The notes: generated from the letters alone by a model not told the origin. A DNA stretch of 64,000 bases from Actinomycetospora chiangmaiensis DSM 45062 (GCF_000379625.1 NZ_KB903222.1:193-64192); one strand, 5' to 3'. Shown: positions 1-8,954, counted from the first letter of the stretch. Program-made: numbers and translations.

Positions 1-232
1 ATTGTGGGCATCGGACCGATCCCGCCAGGTCCCGAGAAGGACATCGGCATTGCCACATCATTCTTAACAGATAGCGGCGGTACTCGAGGCTATGGGCTCG
101 CTGTGACGCATATGTGCCTGTCGTCCGAGACCGCGCGGGGCGCGCAGCCTTGGGACTGGCACCCTGGGCGTCCGCGAAATGCCCCGGCCCGCCTTGCGAT
201 AGGGAGCTGGGGGTCGTCGAGGGCGCGGGACT

Positions 233-1110
233 TTGGGGGGGACGTTGACCGCAGAGCTGCCGGGCTACGAAGGTGGACCGCACACCTCTGACGGTGGCTG
301 CTACTCGATCACCGTCGGCACAGCCCTGGAGGCCGGCATCGACTTCGAGCGCCCGAACGCTGCTCGCCTCTACGACTACTACCTCGGAGGCGCCCACAAC
401 TTCGCCTCCGACCGGGAGCTGGGCGAGCAAGTCACGAAAGTGATGCCCGAGGTCCGAGCGTGGGCTCGCGCCAACCGGGCGTTCCTGGCGCGCGTGGTGC
501 GCTACTACGTGGCATAAGGCGTCCGGCAGTTCCTCGACCTCGGATCAGGTATCCCCACCGTCAACCACGTACACGACGTAGCCCGCGAGCTCGCCCCGGA
601 CACCCGTGTCGCCTACGTCGACTTCGAGCCCGTGGCGGTGGCCCACAGCCAGCAGCTGCTCGCCAGCGTCGACGGTGTCAGCATCACCCGCGCCGACGCC
701 CGCGACCCCGCGGCTGTCCCGTCGGCGCCGACCGTCACCGAGCTACTCGACTTCACCGAGCCAGTAGCTGTGCTCGCCGTCGCCCTCATGCACTTCGTCT
801 CGGACGACGACGACCCTGCAGGCATGATCGCCGGCTACCGCCGCGTTCTCGTCCCGGGCAACTTCCTCGCGATCAGCCAGGCAGCGACGACTACGACGAC
901 CCCGACCTCACCACGCACGTCCGGGCGTTGGTCGAGCTCTACCGCGGCAGCGCCACACCGGCCTTCCTCCGCGACCGCCCACAAATTCGCGCGCTCTTCG
1001 GCGGTCTCGACCTGGTCGAGCCAGGCCTCGTCGACATCAACCACTGGCACAACGATGTCCCGGACCCTCCGCAGCTCAGCAACTCCGCCGGACTTGCCCG
1101 CATCCCGTGA
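233..1110 (+). pseudogene. Broken SAM-dependent methyltransferase (SAV2177/DUF574 family)
   Basis: The frame from 233 carries the family's N-terminal signature (ARLYDYYLGG, then NFASDRELGEQ) but meets a TAA stop at 515-517. The same frame resumes directly with QFLDLGSG, a SAM-binding glycine motif, and runs to about 885. Homology then passes to another frame (DDPDLTTHVRALVELYRG) that ends at 1110. One nonsense change and one frameshift therefore separate three pieces of one methyltransferase of the type abundant in Streptomyces and Pseudonocardia. It lies outside the repeat-bounded array, just left of site D1. The substrate of this family is not established. Inactivation is clear unless both lesions are sequence errors. 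Confidence 0.8.
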
Positions 1111-1143
1111 GCTCGGACGCGCCAACTTCCTACACGAACGCAG

Positions 1144-1171
1144 CATCGCGATAACCGGCCTTAACGCGGCA
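1144..1171 (+). repeat. dif-like site D1
   Basis: Left arm CATCGCGATAA, spacer CCGGCC, right arm TTAACGCGGCA. This is the leftmost recognised member of the family. The right arm has one mismatch to consensus and the left arm two. It abuts the truncated resolvase fragment. Confidence 0.75.
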
Positions 1172-1185
1172 TCCGATCGCTCCGC

Positions 1186-1329
1186 CTGGTCGCGTGCGTC
1201 CACTCGGCTCCATCCGGCGGCGTGCAGCGCGTCCCGCTGAGCGTCGAGATTTTGATCATCGGTCGAGACTCTGGCGTAGCCCACCACGGACACGTTGCTG
1301 CCGTGGGTAGGAGCACGAAGTTGTTTCAC
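1186..1329 (-). pseudogene. Serine recombinase/resolvase N-terminal fragment
   Basis: Read on the minus strand from 1329, the peptide contains VGYARVSTDDQNLDAQRDAL. This is the N-terminal block of the resolvase/invertase family, including the catalytic Ser of the ARVST motif. Similarity ends after about 48 residues, near 1186, and only 15 bp further on the dif-like site D1 (1144-1171) begins. The rest of the catalytic domain and the DNA-binding domain are absent. The fragment cannot be an active recombinase. Its abrupt loss of homology beside a site suggests a recombination join, which is an inference. Confidence 0.75.
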
Positions 1330-1534
1330 ATGCGATTACAACGTCGACGATGAGATCCTTGACTCCGGACACGGGTTCTGCGACGTGATCGACCAGCAGG
1401 ACCAAGATCATCCGCGACTGTCCCGCAGACCGTCGTTTGTTGACTCCCGTACCGCTGGTCGAGGACTACGAGCGGGTGCTGACACGAGCGTCGCCGAGGA
1501 GTGGTGGAATGTGACAGGAGGGGAATGTGGTAGC

Positions 1535-2293
1535 TCACCCTCCATAAATCGCGCCATGTAGCGCGGGGGTCATGGCTCCGGGTTCAGTGAGCTGCTGCCA
1601 CTGGTAGTGAGTAAACGACATCTGCCGATGGATCCCTTCGGATGCATTCGAGCAGGTGAAATTGTCCGATCCGTTAAATCCGGAGTTCGGATTGTACCAA
1701 TAATAGACCACGCTCTTGTCCGATCCGAGCCAGGTGAACTCGAAAAACCCTGAAGCAGGGGAAACCTGCGTTTGCGTTGGTTTGTCGCTGACACTGAGAT
1801 CGCAGGTCTGAGCCAGCTTTTCGTACGTGCAGGTCAAGGTCTCTCCGGGTTTCGCGCAACCCAACGGAGTTGTTGTCGACGAATCTATCGACGATGTCGC
1901 CGTGCCCGCCGGAAGATTGGAGATGACGACTACGACAAGGAGGACGACAACCGCCGCGAAGGCCCATGCTGTCCAGCCCCTTATCGAAACGCGACTCCAG
2001 GAGAACCGAGCAGCCCAAGCATCGGGCCCGGGCAGGCCGAGGGTGTGCCGGCCGTCCCCACCTCGTCCGTCTTGAGGCGCGTTCCACCACCCGGCCGTAC
2101 CTCCTAAGAGTGGGGGGGCTTGGGATGACTCCGGAAAGGGCGCCGCACGAGCGCCGCAAATCCCGCAGAACGCGTCCGAGCGAGACAATACGTGGCCTCG
2201 TTCGCAGCAGATGTCATAATCGGGAGACGACACGCCAAACCCCCTCCGAGCGTGGACCCCCCGCAATGTGTCCCGAAATTCTGGGGCTTGCAA
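1535..2293 (-). CDS. Zinc-ribbon, single-pass membrane protein of unknown function
   Basis: About 252 residues if started at 2293; a GTG about 20 codons in (VSSPDYDICC) is an equally good start. The N-terminus has a zinc-ribbon-like pattern, CERGH then CGICGAR, as in many actinobacterial zinc-ribbon membrane proteins. A hydrophobic segment near residues 110-130 (FAAVVVLLVVVVISNL) is followed by a Ser/Thr-rich linker and an extracytoplasmic domain with Cys pairs and several aromatic residues. The expected topology is cytosolic zinc ribbon and external C-terminal domain. Its G+C is visibly lower than the backbone. No function is recognised. Confidence 0.7.
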   Translation of the reverse strand: MQAPEFRDTLRGVHARRGFGVSSPDYDICCERGHVLSRSDAFCGICGARAAPFPESSQAPPLLGGTAGWWNAPQDGRGGDGRHTLGLPGPDAWAARFSWSRVSIRGWTAWAFAAVVVLLVVVVISNLPAGTATSSIDSSTTTPLGCAKPGETLTCTYEKLAQTCDLSVSDKPTQTQVSPASGFFEFTWLGSDKSVVYYWYNPNSGFNGSDNFTCSNASEGIHRQMSFTHYQWQQLTEPGAMTPALHGAIYGG

Positions 2294-2713
2294 CCTCGTT
2301 GCCCCGAAGGTGTGAACCTCACAACATTCCCTTTTGACAGCGGGGTCAAGCTAGCACCCACCAGTTGCTCGGCTTCTTGCGCAGTATCGCGACGTCGCCC
2401 TGACGTTAAGGATGGCTTCGGCGCACGATCTTTGAGCAGCAGGGCCGGCCCTCGTGGAACGTCAGGCCAGAAAGCCGACACGTAGCCTGGTCACCGACCA
2501 CCCAGCGTGGACGGAGGAACGCGTCTCATCGATCGCTGCCTCGTTCCGTACGTACTGCTCGTCCTCGAATGCAGCGTCCTCCTTGCCCTCCGGGCGCCCC
2601 CGGTCGGGCTGATCTTCAGTCCAACGGGTGAACATCGGACCCTGGTGCAGCGTTTGCCCAACTGGCCACGATGAAGCATGTACTTGAACTGGTGCGCCAC
2701 CTGGGGGGGACAG

Positions 2714-2863
2714 ATGGCAAGTAAGTGCGAACGATGCTTCAAGGTGCTGAACACATGCCAGGCGTGCAAAGGCAGAGGTCAGACTTCTTGGTCTACGTGT
2801 CCAAAGTGCCGCAATACTGGTCTGGTGTGTGCAACACACGAGGGCTTCTGGAAACTCTCGTAG
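2714..2863 (+). CDS. Small DnaJ-type zinc-finger protein
   Basis: A 49-residue protein starting at ATG 2714, with a G-rich Shine-Dalgarno-like run (2703-2710) just upstream. It holds CERC, CQACKGRGQ, CPKC and a further Cys before ATHEGFW, so four Cys pairs or near-pairs resembling the CxxCxGxG zinc modules of DnaJ. An in-frame ATG at 2678 would add twelve residues but lacks a ribosome site. No J-domain is present, so it is a free-standing zinc-binding peptide rather than a co-chaperone. It may be co-transcribed with the gene at 2963. Function unknown. Confidence 0.6.
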   Translation: MASKCERCFKVLNTCQACKGRGQTSWSTCPKCRNTGLVCATHEGFWKLS

Positions 2864-2962
2864 AGCGGCCGACCGCTCTGCCCGTGACGCCCTCAGAACG
2901 TCGCCCGGGTAGAAACCTAGCGAAAGATTTCAATAGGTATTGCAGGAAGCGGAGTCCCAACG

Positions 2963-3361
2963 GTGTCTACAACTTGGTCAGAGCTGCGTGTCTACCTTGA
3001 GAACAACTACGTGATCGCCGGGGTGTCCCCGTACGGTCAGCTTGTCATCAAGTTCGACTTTCCTGACGGACGCCACCAAATGGTGATGGTCTCGCAAGCG
3101 ACTCGACAGAGTACTGGCGAGGAGTGGGTTCAAATTGAATCGGTCGTAGCTCACGCCAGCGATGTCAATCTACACAAACTTCTAGACTACGTTAAGCACC
3201 AGCTGATTGGTGGACTCGCCAAGAACGAAGACTACGTGACAGTGAGGCATTCGATGCGTCTTCTTGACATGAGGCCGGCGGAAATCAACGTCCCCCTCTA
3301 CCTTCTGGTCAATACGGCCGACTACCTCGAGTCGACGAACGGGCAGCCAGACCGCTTCTAA
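2963..3361 (+). CDS. YbjN/type III chaperone-fold-like hypothetical protein
   Basis: 132 residues from a GTG start, with AGGAAGCGGAG about ten bases upstream. The pattern is a compact alpha/beta protein: an N-terminal helix, then strands (YGQLVIKFDF, HQMVMVSQAT, EEWVQIESVVA), a helix (NLHKLLDYVKHQL) and a final hydrophobic segment. This resembles YbjN or secretion-chaperone-like folds that occur as small single-domain proteins in actinobacteria. The assignment comes from fold impression only. No catalytic residues, signal peptide or membrane segment is evident. It is the last gene before site D2. Confidence 0.6.
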   Translation: MSTTWSELRVYLENNYVIAGVSPYGQLVIKFDFPDGRHQMVMVSQATRQSTGEEWVQIESVVAHASDVNLHKLLDYVKHQLIGGLAKNEDYVTVRHSMRLLDMRPAEINVPLYLLVNTADYLESTNGQPDRF

Positions 3362-3517
3362 CGACGTCAACGAAGGTCTGCAAATAGTCCGCGAGCTCTT
3401 CCCGGGCTCCTTAGCTTCGGCGGCTGCACCAGAACTCGGACGCCGAAGAGGGCGAGTCGAAGTGGTCTGCCATCAAACTGCTAGGGCCAGACCACCACCA
3501 GACTGGGCTCCTTCCCC

Positions 3518-3545
3518 TGCCGCGATAATCGGAGTTATCGCGCTG
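3518..3545 (+). repeat. dif-like site D2
   Basis: Left arm TGCCGCGATAA (perfect consensus), spacer TCGGAG, right arm TTATCGCGCTG. It lies in a 213-bp gap between the D1-D2 genes and the molybdenum hydroxylase operon. Its spacer is identical to that of D11 at the far end of the array. Confidence 0.9.
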
Positions 3546-3574
3546 TTAGCGGACTTGACGCTGTGGTCCTAGCG

Positions 3575-4057
3575 TCATCGATGTGCGCTCGGGGCGGCGT
3601 GGACGGCTGTGGCGATCTGTTGGTAGCCGGTGCATCGGCAGAGGTTGCCGTCGAGTTCGGCGGACAGGTCCGCTGGGACGGGGTCGCGCCGGAGGGCGGC
3701 GACGGTGCACAGCACGTGCCCGGCCAGGCAGAACCCGCACTGGAAGGCGCCGGCGTCGAGGAACTCCTCCTGCACGGGGTGGAGGGCCCCGTCGTCGCCC
3801 TCGAGGCCTTCGAGGGTCTCGACGACGCGTCCCCCGATCCGGCCGACGGGCACGAGGCAGGACTTGAGCGGCGTGCCGTCGACGAGGACCGTGCAGGCGC
3901 CGCAGTCGCCGTTGCGGCAGCCGAGGTGGGTGCTGTAGAGGGACAGGTCCTGGCGGAGCACGTCGACCAGTGCACGGCCACCGTCCACGGCCAAGGTCAG
4001 CTGCACTCCGTCGACGGTCGTGGTCACCGAGGTGATGGCGTCGGTCGTGGTGCTCAT
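3575..4057 (-). CDS. (2Fe-2S) subunit of a xanthine dehydrogenase-family hydroxylase
   Basis: 160 residues from ATG 4057. The N-terminal plant-type ferredoxin domain has CRNGDCGACTVLVDG plus a downstream Cys. The C-terminal all-helical domain has CGFCLAGHVL and CRCTGYQQI, giving the usual two [2Fe-2S] clusters of the small subunit. It relays electrons from the molybdopterin subunit to FAD. Its start overlaps the end of the FAD-subunit gene by 4 bp (ATGA), so the order moco-FAD-FeS forms one operon transcribed leftward. Length is normal for the family. The physiological substrate cannot be read from this subunit. Confidence 0.93.
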   Translation of the reverse strand: MSTTTDAITSVTTTVDGVQLTLAVDGGRALVDVLRQDLSLYSTHLGCRNGDCGACTVLVDGTPLKSCLVPVGRIGGRVVETLEGLEGDDGALHPVQEEFLDAGAFQCGFCLAGHVLCTVAALRRDPVPADLSAELDGNLCRCTGYQQIATAVHAAPSAHR

Positions 4058-4932
4058 GCGGGGTCTCCGTTCAGGGCTCGGGAGAGGGCGCGGGCTGCGA
4101 CGGCCCCGGCGACGCGGCGGCGGTAGGTGGCGTCGGCCTGTTCGTCGGTCCACCAGTCGGGGTCGGCGGCCTCGACGAGGTCGCGCAGTCCGGTGCGGGC
4201 CGAGGGGTCGGCGTCCGCGGCGCGGACGGCGAGGTCGGGCGGGACGTCGACCGTCACCGGAACGGCGGCGACTGCGCCCAAGGAGACGCTGACCGCGCTG
4301 ATCGAGCCGTTGCCCGTGTGGGCGAGGAACGCGGAGGCGGTGGCGACTGGCCAGCCACTGCCCCCGTGCTTGAGCTTGGCGTAACCCCAGGACCCGGAGA
4401 TGTCGGGGACCTCGACGGCGACGAGGAGTTCCCCCTTCTTGAGCGCGGTGGCGAACGGACCGCGGAAGAACTCGCGGGCGGCCAGCCGACGTTCGCGGGA
4501 GGCGTCGGCGAGCACGAGGTCCGCGTCGAGGGCGACGAGCGCGCCGGGCACGTCGGAGGAGGGGTTGGCGTAGCAGGCCGACCCGCCGACGGTGCCCTGG
4601 TTGCGGATCTGTGGGCCGCCGGTGATGCCGGCCGCGAGGATCCGCAGCAACATCGGGGTCTGCGGTGAGCGCGCGAGCGCGCCGTAGGTCACGGCGGCTC
4701 CGAGCGTCGTCACGCCGTGGCCTTCGGTGGTGATGCGGTCGATGCCCGGGAGCCGGGCGAGGTCGACCAGGCGACGCGGGGTGGGCACGTCACGGGCGAG
4801 CCGCGGGTAGACCAGGGTGCCGCCGCCGATGACGGTGGTGGGTCCGCCGTCGGCGAGGAGGTCGAGGGCGGCCCTGCGCGTGGTCGGGGCGAAGTACCCG
4901 GTCCGCTCGGTGGTGGTCGTCGGTGCGGTCAC
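4054..4932 (-). CDS. FAD-binding subunit of a xanthine dehydrogenase-family hydroxylase
   Basis: 292 residues from a GTG at 4932. It has the FAD-binding motifs of the CoxM/CutM medium subunit: TVIGGGTLVYP near residue 35 and RNQGTVGGSACYANPSSD near residue 110. A C-terminal CO-dehydrogenase flavoprotein domain follows. It transfers electrons from the iron-sulphur subunit to FAD and then to an unknown acceptor. It overlaps the large-subunit stop and the small-subunit start by 4 bp each, which indicates translational coupling. The reading frame continues open upstream to 6714, but that part is antisense-frame noise over the large subunit. Confidence 0.92.
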   Translation of the reverse strand: MTAPTTTTERTGYFAPTTRRAALDLLADGGPTTVIGGGTLVYPRLARDVPTPRRLVDLARLPGIDRITTEGHGVTTLGAAVTYGALARSPQTPMLLRILAAGITGGPQIRNQGTVGGSACYANPSSDVPGALVALDADLVLADASRERRLAAREFFRGPFATALKKGELLVAVEVPDISGSWGYAKLKHGGSGWPVATASAFLAHTGNGSISAVSVSLGAVAAVPVTVDVPPDLAVRAADADPSARTGLRDLVEAADPDWWTDEQADATYRRRVAGAVAARALSRALNGDPA

Positions 4933-7310
4933 GGTGCCACCTCGAGGAGGGCGGAGAGGTCGGTGACGCCGTCGAGGACGGCGAGCACGCGGGCCGGGGT
5001 CAGCGGGGTCCTGGTCGGGTGGCCCGCGGCGCCGAGGGCATCGCGGACAGCGCCGGCGATCGCGGCGGCCGACCCACCGACACCACCCTCGCCCGCGCCC
5101 TTGGTGCCGAGCTCGGTGAACGGGGAGGGCGAGACCAGGTGGGCGCTCGCGATTCGCGGGATGTCCGGGTGGCGAGGGAGGAGGTAGCGCTTGAAGTCCG
5201 AGCTGGTGGGGGTGCCGTCGGGATCGAAGCCCTCCTCCTCGTAGAGGGCGATCCCGACGCCCATCGCGACGGCACCGTGCAGCTGGGCGTCGACGAGTTT
5301 CTGGTTGATGACGGTGCCGCAGTCGTGGACGGCAGCGAGGCGCTCGATGCGGACGCTGCCGGTCTCGACGTCGACGAGCACCGCTGCGACGTGCACCGAG
5401 TAGGAGTACGTCGGGTACTGCTGCAGGCGACCGTCCTGGTCGGGGATGGACTGGAGATTCTGCGGTCCGTAGGTGCGGGTGCTCTCGAGCTGCAGGCCTT
5501 CGACACCGGGCAGCGCGTCCCCGAGGGTGCGCACACCGGCGATCAGCGGGCCGACGGGGATGGCGCGTCCGGAGTCGTCGTCGACCCGGAAGAGGCCGTC
5601 GGCAGCGCGGATCGTCTGCACGTCCGCACCGAGCAGGGCGGCGGCGCTGCGATCGAGACCGGCGCGGAGGTCTCGCGCGGCGAGCCAGGCGGCGGTGCCG
5701 CCGGTCATGACGGCGCGGCTGGAGAAGCTCCCGGAGCCGAAGGGCGTGCGGTCCGTGTCGCCCTGCACCACCCGCACCGACGAGACGGGGAGACCCAGAG
5801 CGCCGGCGACGAGCTGGGCGATCGCGGTCTCGCTCCCGGTGCCGGGGCTGGTGACCCCGGTGAGGACGGTGGCGTGACCGGAGGTGTCGAGTCGGACGGT
5901 GGCGGTCTCGAAGCCGCGGGAAAGGCTGCCGGCGTAGTCGATGCCTTCCGGGGTGAGTTCGAAGCCGACGCCGATCCCGAGGCGTTCCGTTCCCGCGGTG
6001 GAGCTGCTCTGCCGAGCGCGCAGGTCGTCGTAGTGGGCGAGGTCGAGGACCATGTCGAGGGCCCGGTGGTAGTCCCCGGAGTCGATCGTCATGGTCGAGG
6101 TGCGGCGCGGGAGCTGCTCGCCACGCAGGAGATTGCGTCGGCGGACCTCCACCGGGTCCAGGCCCGTCGCGGCCGCGACGTGGTCCATCACGGATTCGGT
6201 GACCAGGCAGGTGGCTTCCTTGCCGAAGCCGCGAGCTCCGTTCCACGGGCCTTTGTTGGTCATCACCGCACGCCAGCGGACCTCGAGGTCGGTGACGTCG
6301 TAGCCGCTGGGGAAGGTCGCCGCGGCGACGGCGGGCATGACGGGACCGGGGGTCGCGCAGAGGGCACCGATGTCGGCGTCGAGGTCGACCGACAGGGCGA
6401 GCACGCGTCCCGTCGGGTCGTACCCGGCCCGGTAGCGGGCCCGGTAGTCGCGGGCGCCGATCAGCAGGGCCTCGGCGCGGGTCTCGACCCACCGCACCGG
6501 GCGGTGCAGCCGCAGGGCCATCAGGCAGGTGAGGGGCTCCTCGGGCAGGCCCGGGAACTTGAACCCGAAGCCTCCGCCGAGGGGCGGGGCCACGACCCGG
6601 ATGTCGGACTCGGGCAGACCGAGCTGACGGGCGAGGTCCGCGCGCAGGCCGTGCGGCTGCTGGGTCGCCGCCCGGACGACGAGCCGTCCCTCGTCGTCGA
6701 CGCGGGCGATGCACCCCCGGGGCTCCAGCGGGACCGCGCTCCCCCGGCCCAGCGCGACCTCACCCTCCACGACGTTCGGGGCCGCTGCCAACACCGTCGC
6801 CTCGTCACCCTCGGAGACGACACCGGACATCACGACGTTGCCGGGCAGGGCCGGGTGCTGGGCTGGGGCGCCGGGCGCGGTGGCCGCCTCCACGTCGAGC
6901 AGCGGTGGCAGCGGCTCCGCGTCCACCACGACGAGCGCCGCGCCGCGGCGCGCCGCCTCCTCGGTGTCGGCGACCACGAGCGCTACCGGCTCCCCCGCGT
7001 ACCGAATCCGTTGGACCGGGAGGCACGGCAGCGTCAGGGGGCCGGCCGCGCCGGTCAGGTCCTCGGGGAGCAGGCACACCAGGTCCCCGACGAGCCCGGA
7101 CGCTGTGACGCCGGAGAGCACCGCCCGCACCCCGGGCTCGGCCAGCGCCGCGTCGGCCCGGACCTCGCGGATCGAGGCGTGGGCATGGACGCTGCGCACG
7201 AACACCAGGTGTAGGCAGCCCTCGGGCTGCTCGTCGTCGAGGTAGCGGACCCGCCCCCGTACGTATCGGTCCCCGTCGAGGCGCCGCACCGCACCACCGC
7301 CAGCATCCAT
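4929..7310 (-). CDS. Molybdopterin-binding subunit of a xanthine dehydrogenase-family hydroxylase
   Basis: 793 residues from ATG 7310. It has an N-terminal hammerhead domain (RYLDDEQPEG, HAHASIREV) and then the molybdopterin domain with PLGGGFGFK, NGARGFGKE, SPGTGSETA and the C-terminal GTKGAGEGG motif, whose Glu is the catalytic base in this family. The AYRCSFR loop of true CO dehydrogenase is not seen, so a heterocycle or aldehyde hydroxylase is more likely. It is the promoter-proximal gene, divergent from the TetR gene with a strong palindrome between. The neighbours (metallo-hydrolase, fumarylacetoacetase-like enzyme) suggest ring hydroxylation followed by ring opening. Substrate unknown. 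Confidence 0.92.
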   Translation of the reverse strand: MDAGGGAVRRLDGDRYVRGRVRYLDDEQPEGCLHLVFVRSVHAHASIREVRADAALAEPGVRAVLSGVTASGLVGDLVCLLPEDLTGAAGPLTLPCLPVQRIRYAGEPVALVVADTEEAARRGAALVVVDAEPLPPLLDVEAATAPGAPAQHPALPGNVVMSGVVSEGDEATVLAAAPNVVEGEVALGRGSAVPLEPRGCIARVDDEGRLVVRAATQQPHGLRADLARQLGLPESDIRVVAPPLGGGFGFKFPGLPEEPLTCLMALRLHRPVRWVETRAEALLIGARDYRARYRAGYDPTGRVLALSVDLDADIGALCATPGPVMPAVAAATFPSGYDVTDLEVRWRAVMTNKGPWNGARGFGKEATCLVTESVMDHVAAATGLDPVEVRRRNLLRGEQLPRRTSTMTIDSGDYHRALDMVLDLAHYDDLRARQSSSTAGTERLGIGVGFELTPEGIDYAGSLSRGFETATVRLDTSGHATVLTGVTSPGTGSETAIAQLVAGALGLPVSSVRVVQGDTDRTPFGSGSFSSRAVMTGGTAAWLAARDLRAGLDRSAAALLGADVQTIRAADGLFRVDDDSGRAIPVGPLIAGVRTLGDALPGVEGLQLESTRTYGPQNLQSIPDQDGRLQQYPTYSYSVHVAAVLVDVETGSVRIERLAAVHDCGTVINQKLVDAQLHGAVAMGVGIALYEEEGFDPDGTPTSSDFKRYLLPRHPDIPRIASAHLVSPSPFTELGTKGAGEGGVGGSAAAIAGAVRDALGAAGHPTRTPLTPARVLAVLDGVTDLSALLEVAP

Positions 7311-7327
7311 CGCTGCTCCCTGTCCGA

Positions 7328-7351
7328 ATCGAAGTGAGCACTCACTTCGAT
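7328..7351. promoter_or_regulatory. Palindromic operator between hydroxylase operon and TetR gene
   Basis: ATCGAAGTGAG and CTCACTTCGAT are perfect 11-bp inverted arms around a 2-bp centre (CA). The palindrome lies 18 bp from the large-subunit start and 50 bp from the TetR start. Its position and GTGAG..CTCAC core are typical of a TetR-family operator that controls both directions. Binding by the adjacent regulator is inferred. Confidence 0.75.
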
Positions 7352-7400
7352 GACGGGTATGGTGGGCGTCACCCTGGCCGGTGTCAACGAAGGGCGGCCG

Positions 7401-8003
7401 ATGACCATCCGCACCCGCATCCTGGCCGCGACCTCCGAGCTGATCCGCAGCGAAGGGTTCAGCGCGGTCACGACGAAAAAGATCGCCGCAGAGGCCGGCT
7501 GCGCCGAGGGCAGCATCTTCCGCATCTTCGGCGACAAGGGCGGGTTGCTCGCGGCCGTGCTCTCCTTCGGCCTAGCCGAGACCGGCACGCTCTACGAGGT
7601 CGTCGACAGGGCGAAGGAGACGTCCGATCCGGGGGATGCCCTGCGGGCCGTCACCGCGGCGCTGCGCGACTTCTACCGGGCCAGCTACCCGCTCATCGGG
7701 TCGGCTCTGGCCGACCGGGCGCTGTTCGACCGGTACTCGACCGCCCATCGCGAGGCGGGCACGGGACCGCAGCAGGCCTGGCAGCTCGTCCACGACGTGC
7801 TGGTATCGCACCGCGACGCGGGACGCATCGACGAGGGCGCAGACCTCGCGACGTGCGCGCTGCTCGTCGCGGGGGCCTGCCAGAACGCAGCCTGGGTCGA
7901 ACTCGTGTCCGGCCCCACTGCACTGCCCCACGGCGGCGCCACGGTGACCGACGACCTCGTCGGGACGCTGCTGCCCGTCCTGGTCCCGAGGAGGAACCCG
8001 TGA
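7401..8003 (+). CDS. TetR/AcrR-family transcriptional regulator
   Basis: 200 residues from ATG 7401, chosen because the HTH begins about ten residues later and GAAGGGCGG precedes it. An ATG at 7350 would add 17 residues. The N-terminal TetR domain reads RILAATSELIRSEGFSAVTTKKIAAEAGCAEGSIFRIFGDKGGLL, matching the helix-turn-helix of the family (quoted only to locate it; key stretch TTKKIAAEAGCAEGSIFRIF). The C-terminal ligand domain is unassigned. It diverges from the hydroxylase operon across the 7328-7351 palindrome and overlaps the next gene by 4 bp. It is probably a repressor responding to the pathway substrate. Confidence 0.9.
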   Translation: MTIRTRILAATSELIRSEGFSAVTTKKIAAEAGCAEGSIFRIFGDKGGLLAAVLSFGLAETGTLYEVVDRAKETSDPGDALRAVTAALRDFYRASYPLIGSALADRALFDRYSTAHREAGTGPQQAWQLVHDVLVSHRDAGRIDEGADLATCALLVAGACQNAAWVELVSGPTALPHGGATVTDDLVGTLLPVLVPRRNP

Positions 8004-8944
8004 GCACCTCGCAGGTCGACACCGACCCCGCGAACGCGACCGTCACCGAGGTCGCCGACGGCGTCTTCGCCTACGTCCAGCCCAACGGCAGCTGGATGAT
8101 CAACAACACCGGGTTCCTCGTCGCTCGCGACGGCGTGTCCGCGATCGACGCCTGCTCCACCGAGCGCCGCACCCGCGCCTTCCACGACACCATCGCCGGG
8201 GTCAGCAGCGCACCGGTGCGCACCCTGGTCAACACCCACCACCACCCCGACCACACGGCCGGGAACGGGCTCTTCCCCGGCGCGGCGATCGTCGCCCACG
8301 AGAACGCCCGCGCCGAGATGCGGACGCTGGGCCTGCCCCACAACTCCGGGGTGTGGACCGACGTCGACTACGGCGACCTGGACCTGACGCTCCCGTTCCT
8401 GACCTTCGCCGAGCGGATGACGCTGTGGGCCGACGACCTGCGCGCCGAGCTCCTCTACTGCGGCGGCCCCGCCCACACCACCAACGACGTCGTCGTCTGG
8501 CTGCCCGAGCAGTCAGTGCTCTTCGCCGGCGACCTGCTCTTCCACGGCGGCACACCGTTCCTGCTCTCCGGCTCCGTGCTCGGCGCCATCGAGGTCCTCG
8601 AAGGCTTCGTCAAGCCGCTCGGAGCCCGGACGATCCTTCCCGGCCACGGGCCGGTCGGCGGACCGGAGATGATCGACGAGGTGCTGGGCTACCTACGCTT
8701 CGTCCGCGACATCGCAAGCGACGGTCACGCCGCCGGAGTCCCCCCGCTGGAACTCGCCCGCGGTACCGACCTGGGGCCGTACGCGGCCTGGACGGACCCG
8801 GAGCGCATCGTCGGGAACCTGCATCGCGCCTACGCCGACCTGAGCGTGCCCGTGGCCGGTCGCGGCGGTCCGATCGACTTCCCGAGCGCCCTGGCGGACA
8901 TGGTCGCCTACAACGGCGGCCGACCATTGACCTGCCTGGCCTGA
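8000..8944 (+). CDS. Metallo-beta-lactamase-fold hydrolase
   Basis: 314 residues from a GTG that overlaps the TetR stop (GTGA), with GAGGAAC just upstream. The metal-binding motif THHHPDHTAGN lies near residue 77, followed by a second-site His (GGPAHTTND), Asp (FAGDLLFHGG) and His (LPGHGPVGG), so all usual metal ligands are present. This is the type found as a hydrolase in aromatic and heterocycle catabolic clusters. It is co-transcribed with the TetR gene and the following fumarylacetoacetase-like gene. Lactonase, amidohydrolase or thioesterase roles are possible; the sequence does not decide. Confidence 0.88.
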   Translation: MSTSQVDTDPANATVTEVADGVFAYVQPNGSWMINNTGFLVARDGVSAIDACSTERRTRAFHDTIAGVSSAPVRTLVNTHHHPDHTAGNGLFPGAAIVAHENARAEMRTLGLPHNSGVWTDVDYGDLDLTLPFLTFAERMTLWADDLRAELLYCGGPAHTTNDVVVWLPEQSVLFAGDLLFHGGTPFLLSGSVLGAIEVLEGFVKPLGARTILPGHGPVGGPEMIDEVLGYLRFVRDIASDGHAAGVPPLELARGTDLGPYAAWTDPERIVGNLHRAYADLSVPVAGRGGPIDFPSALADMVAYNGGRPLTCLA

Positions 8945-8954
8945 GGAGAACGAC

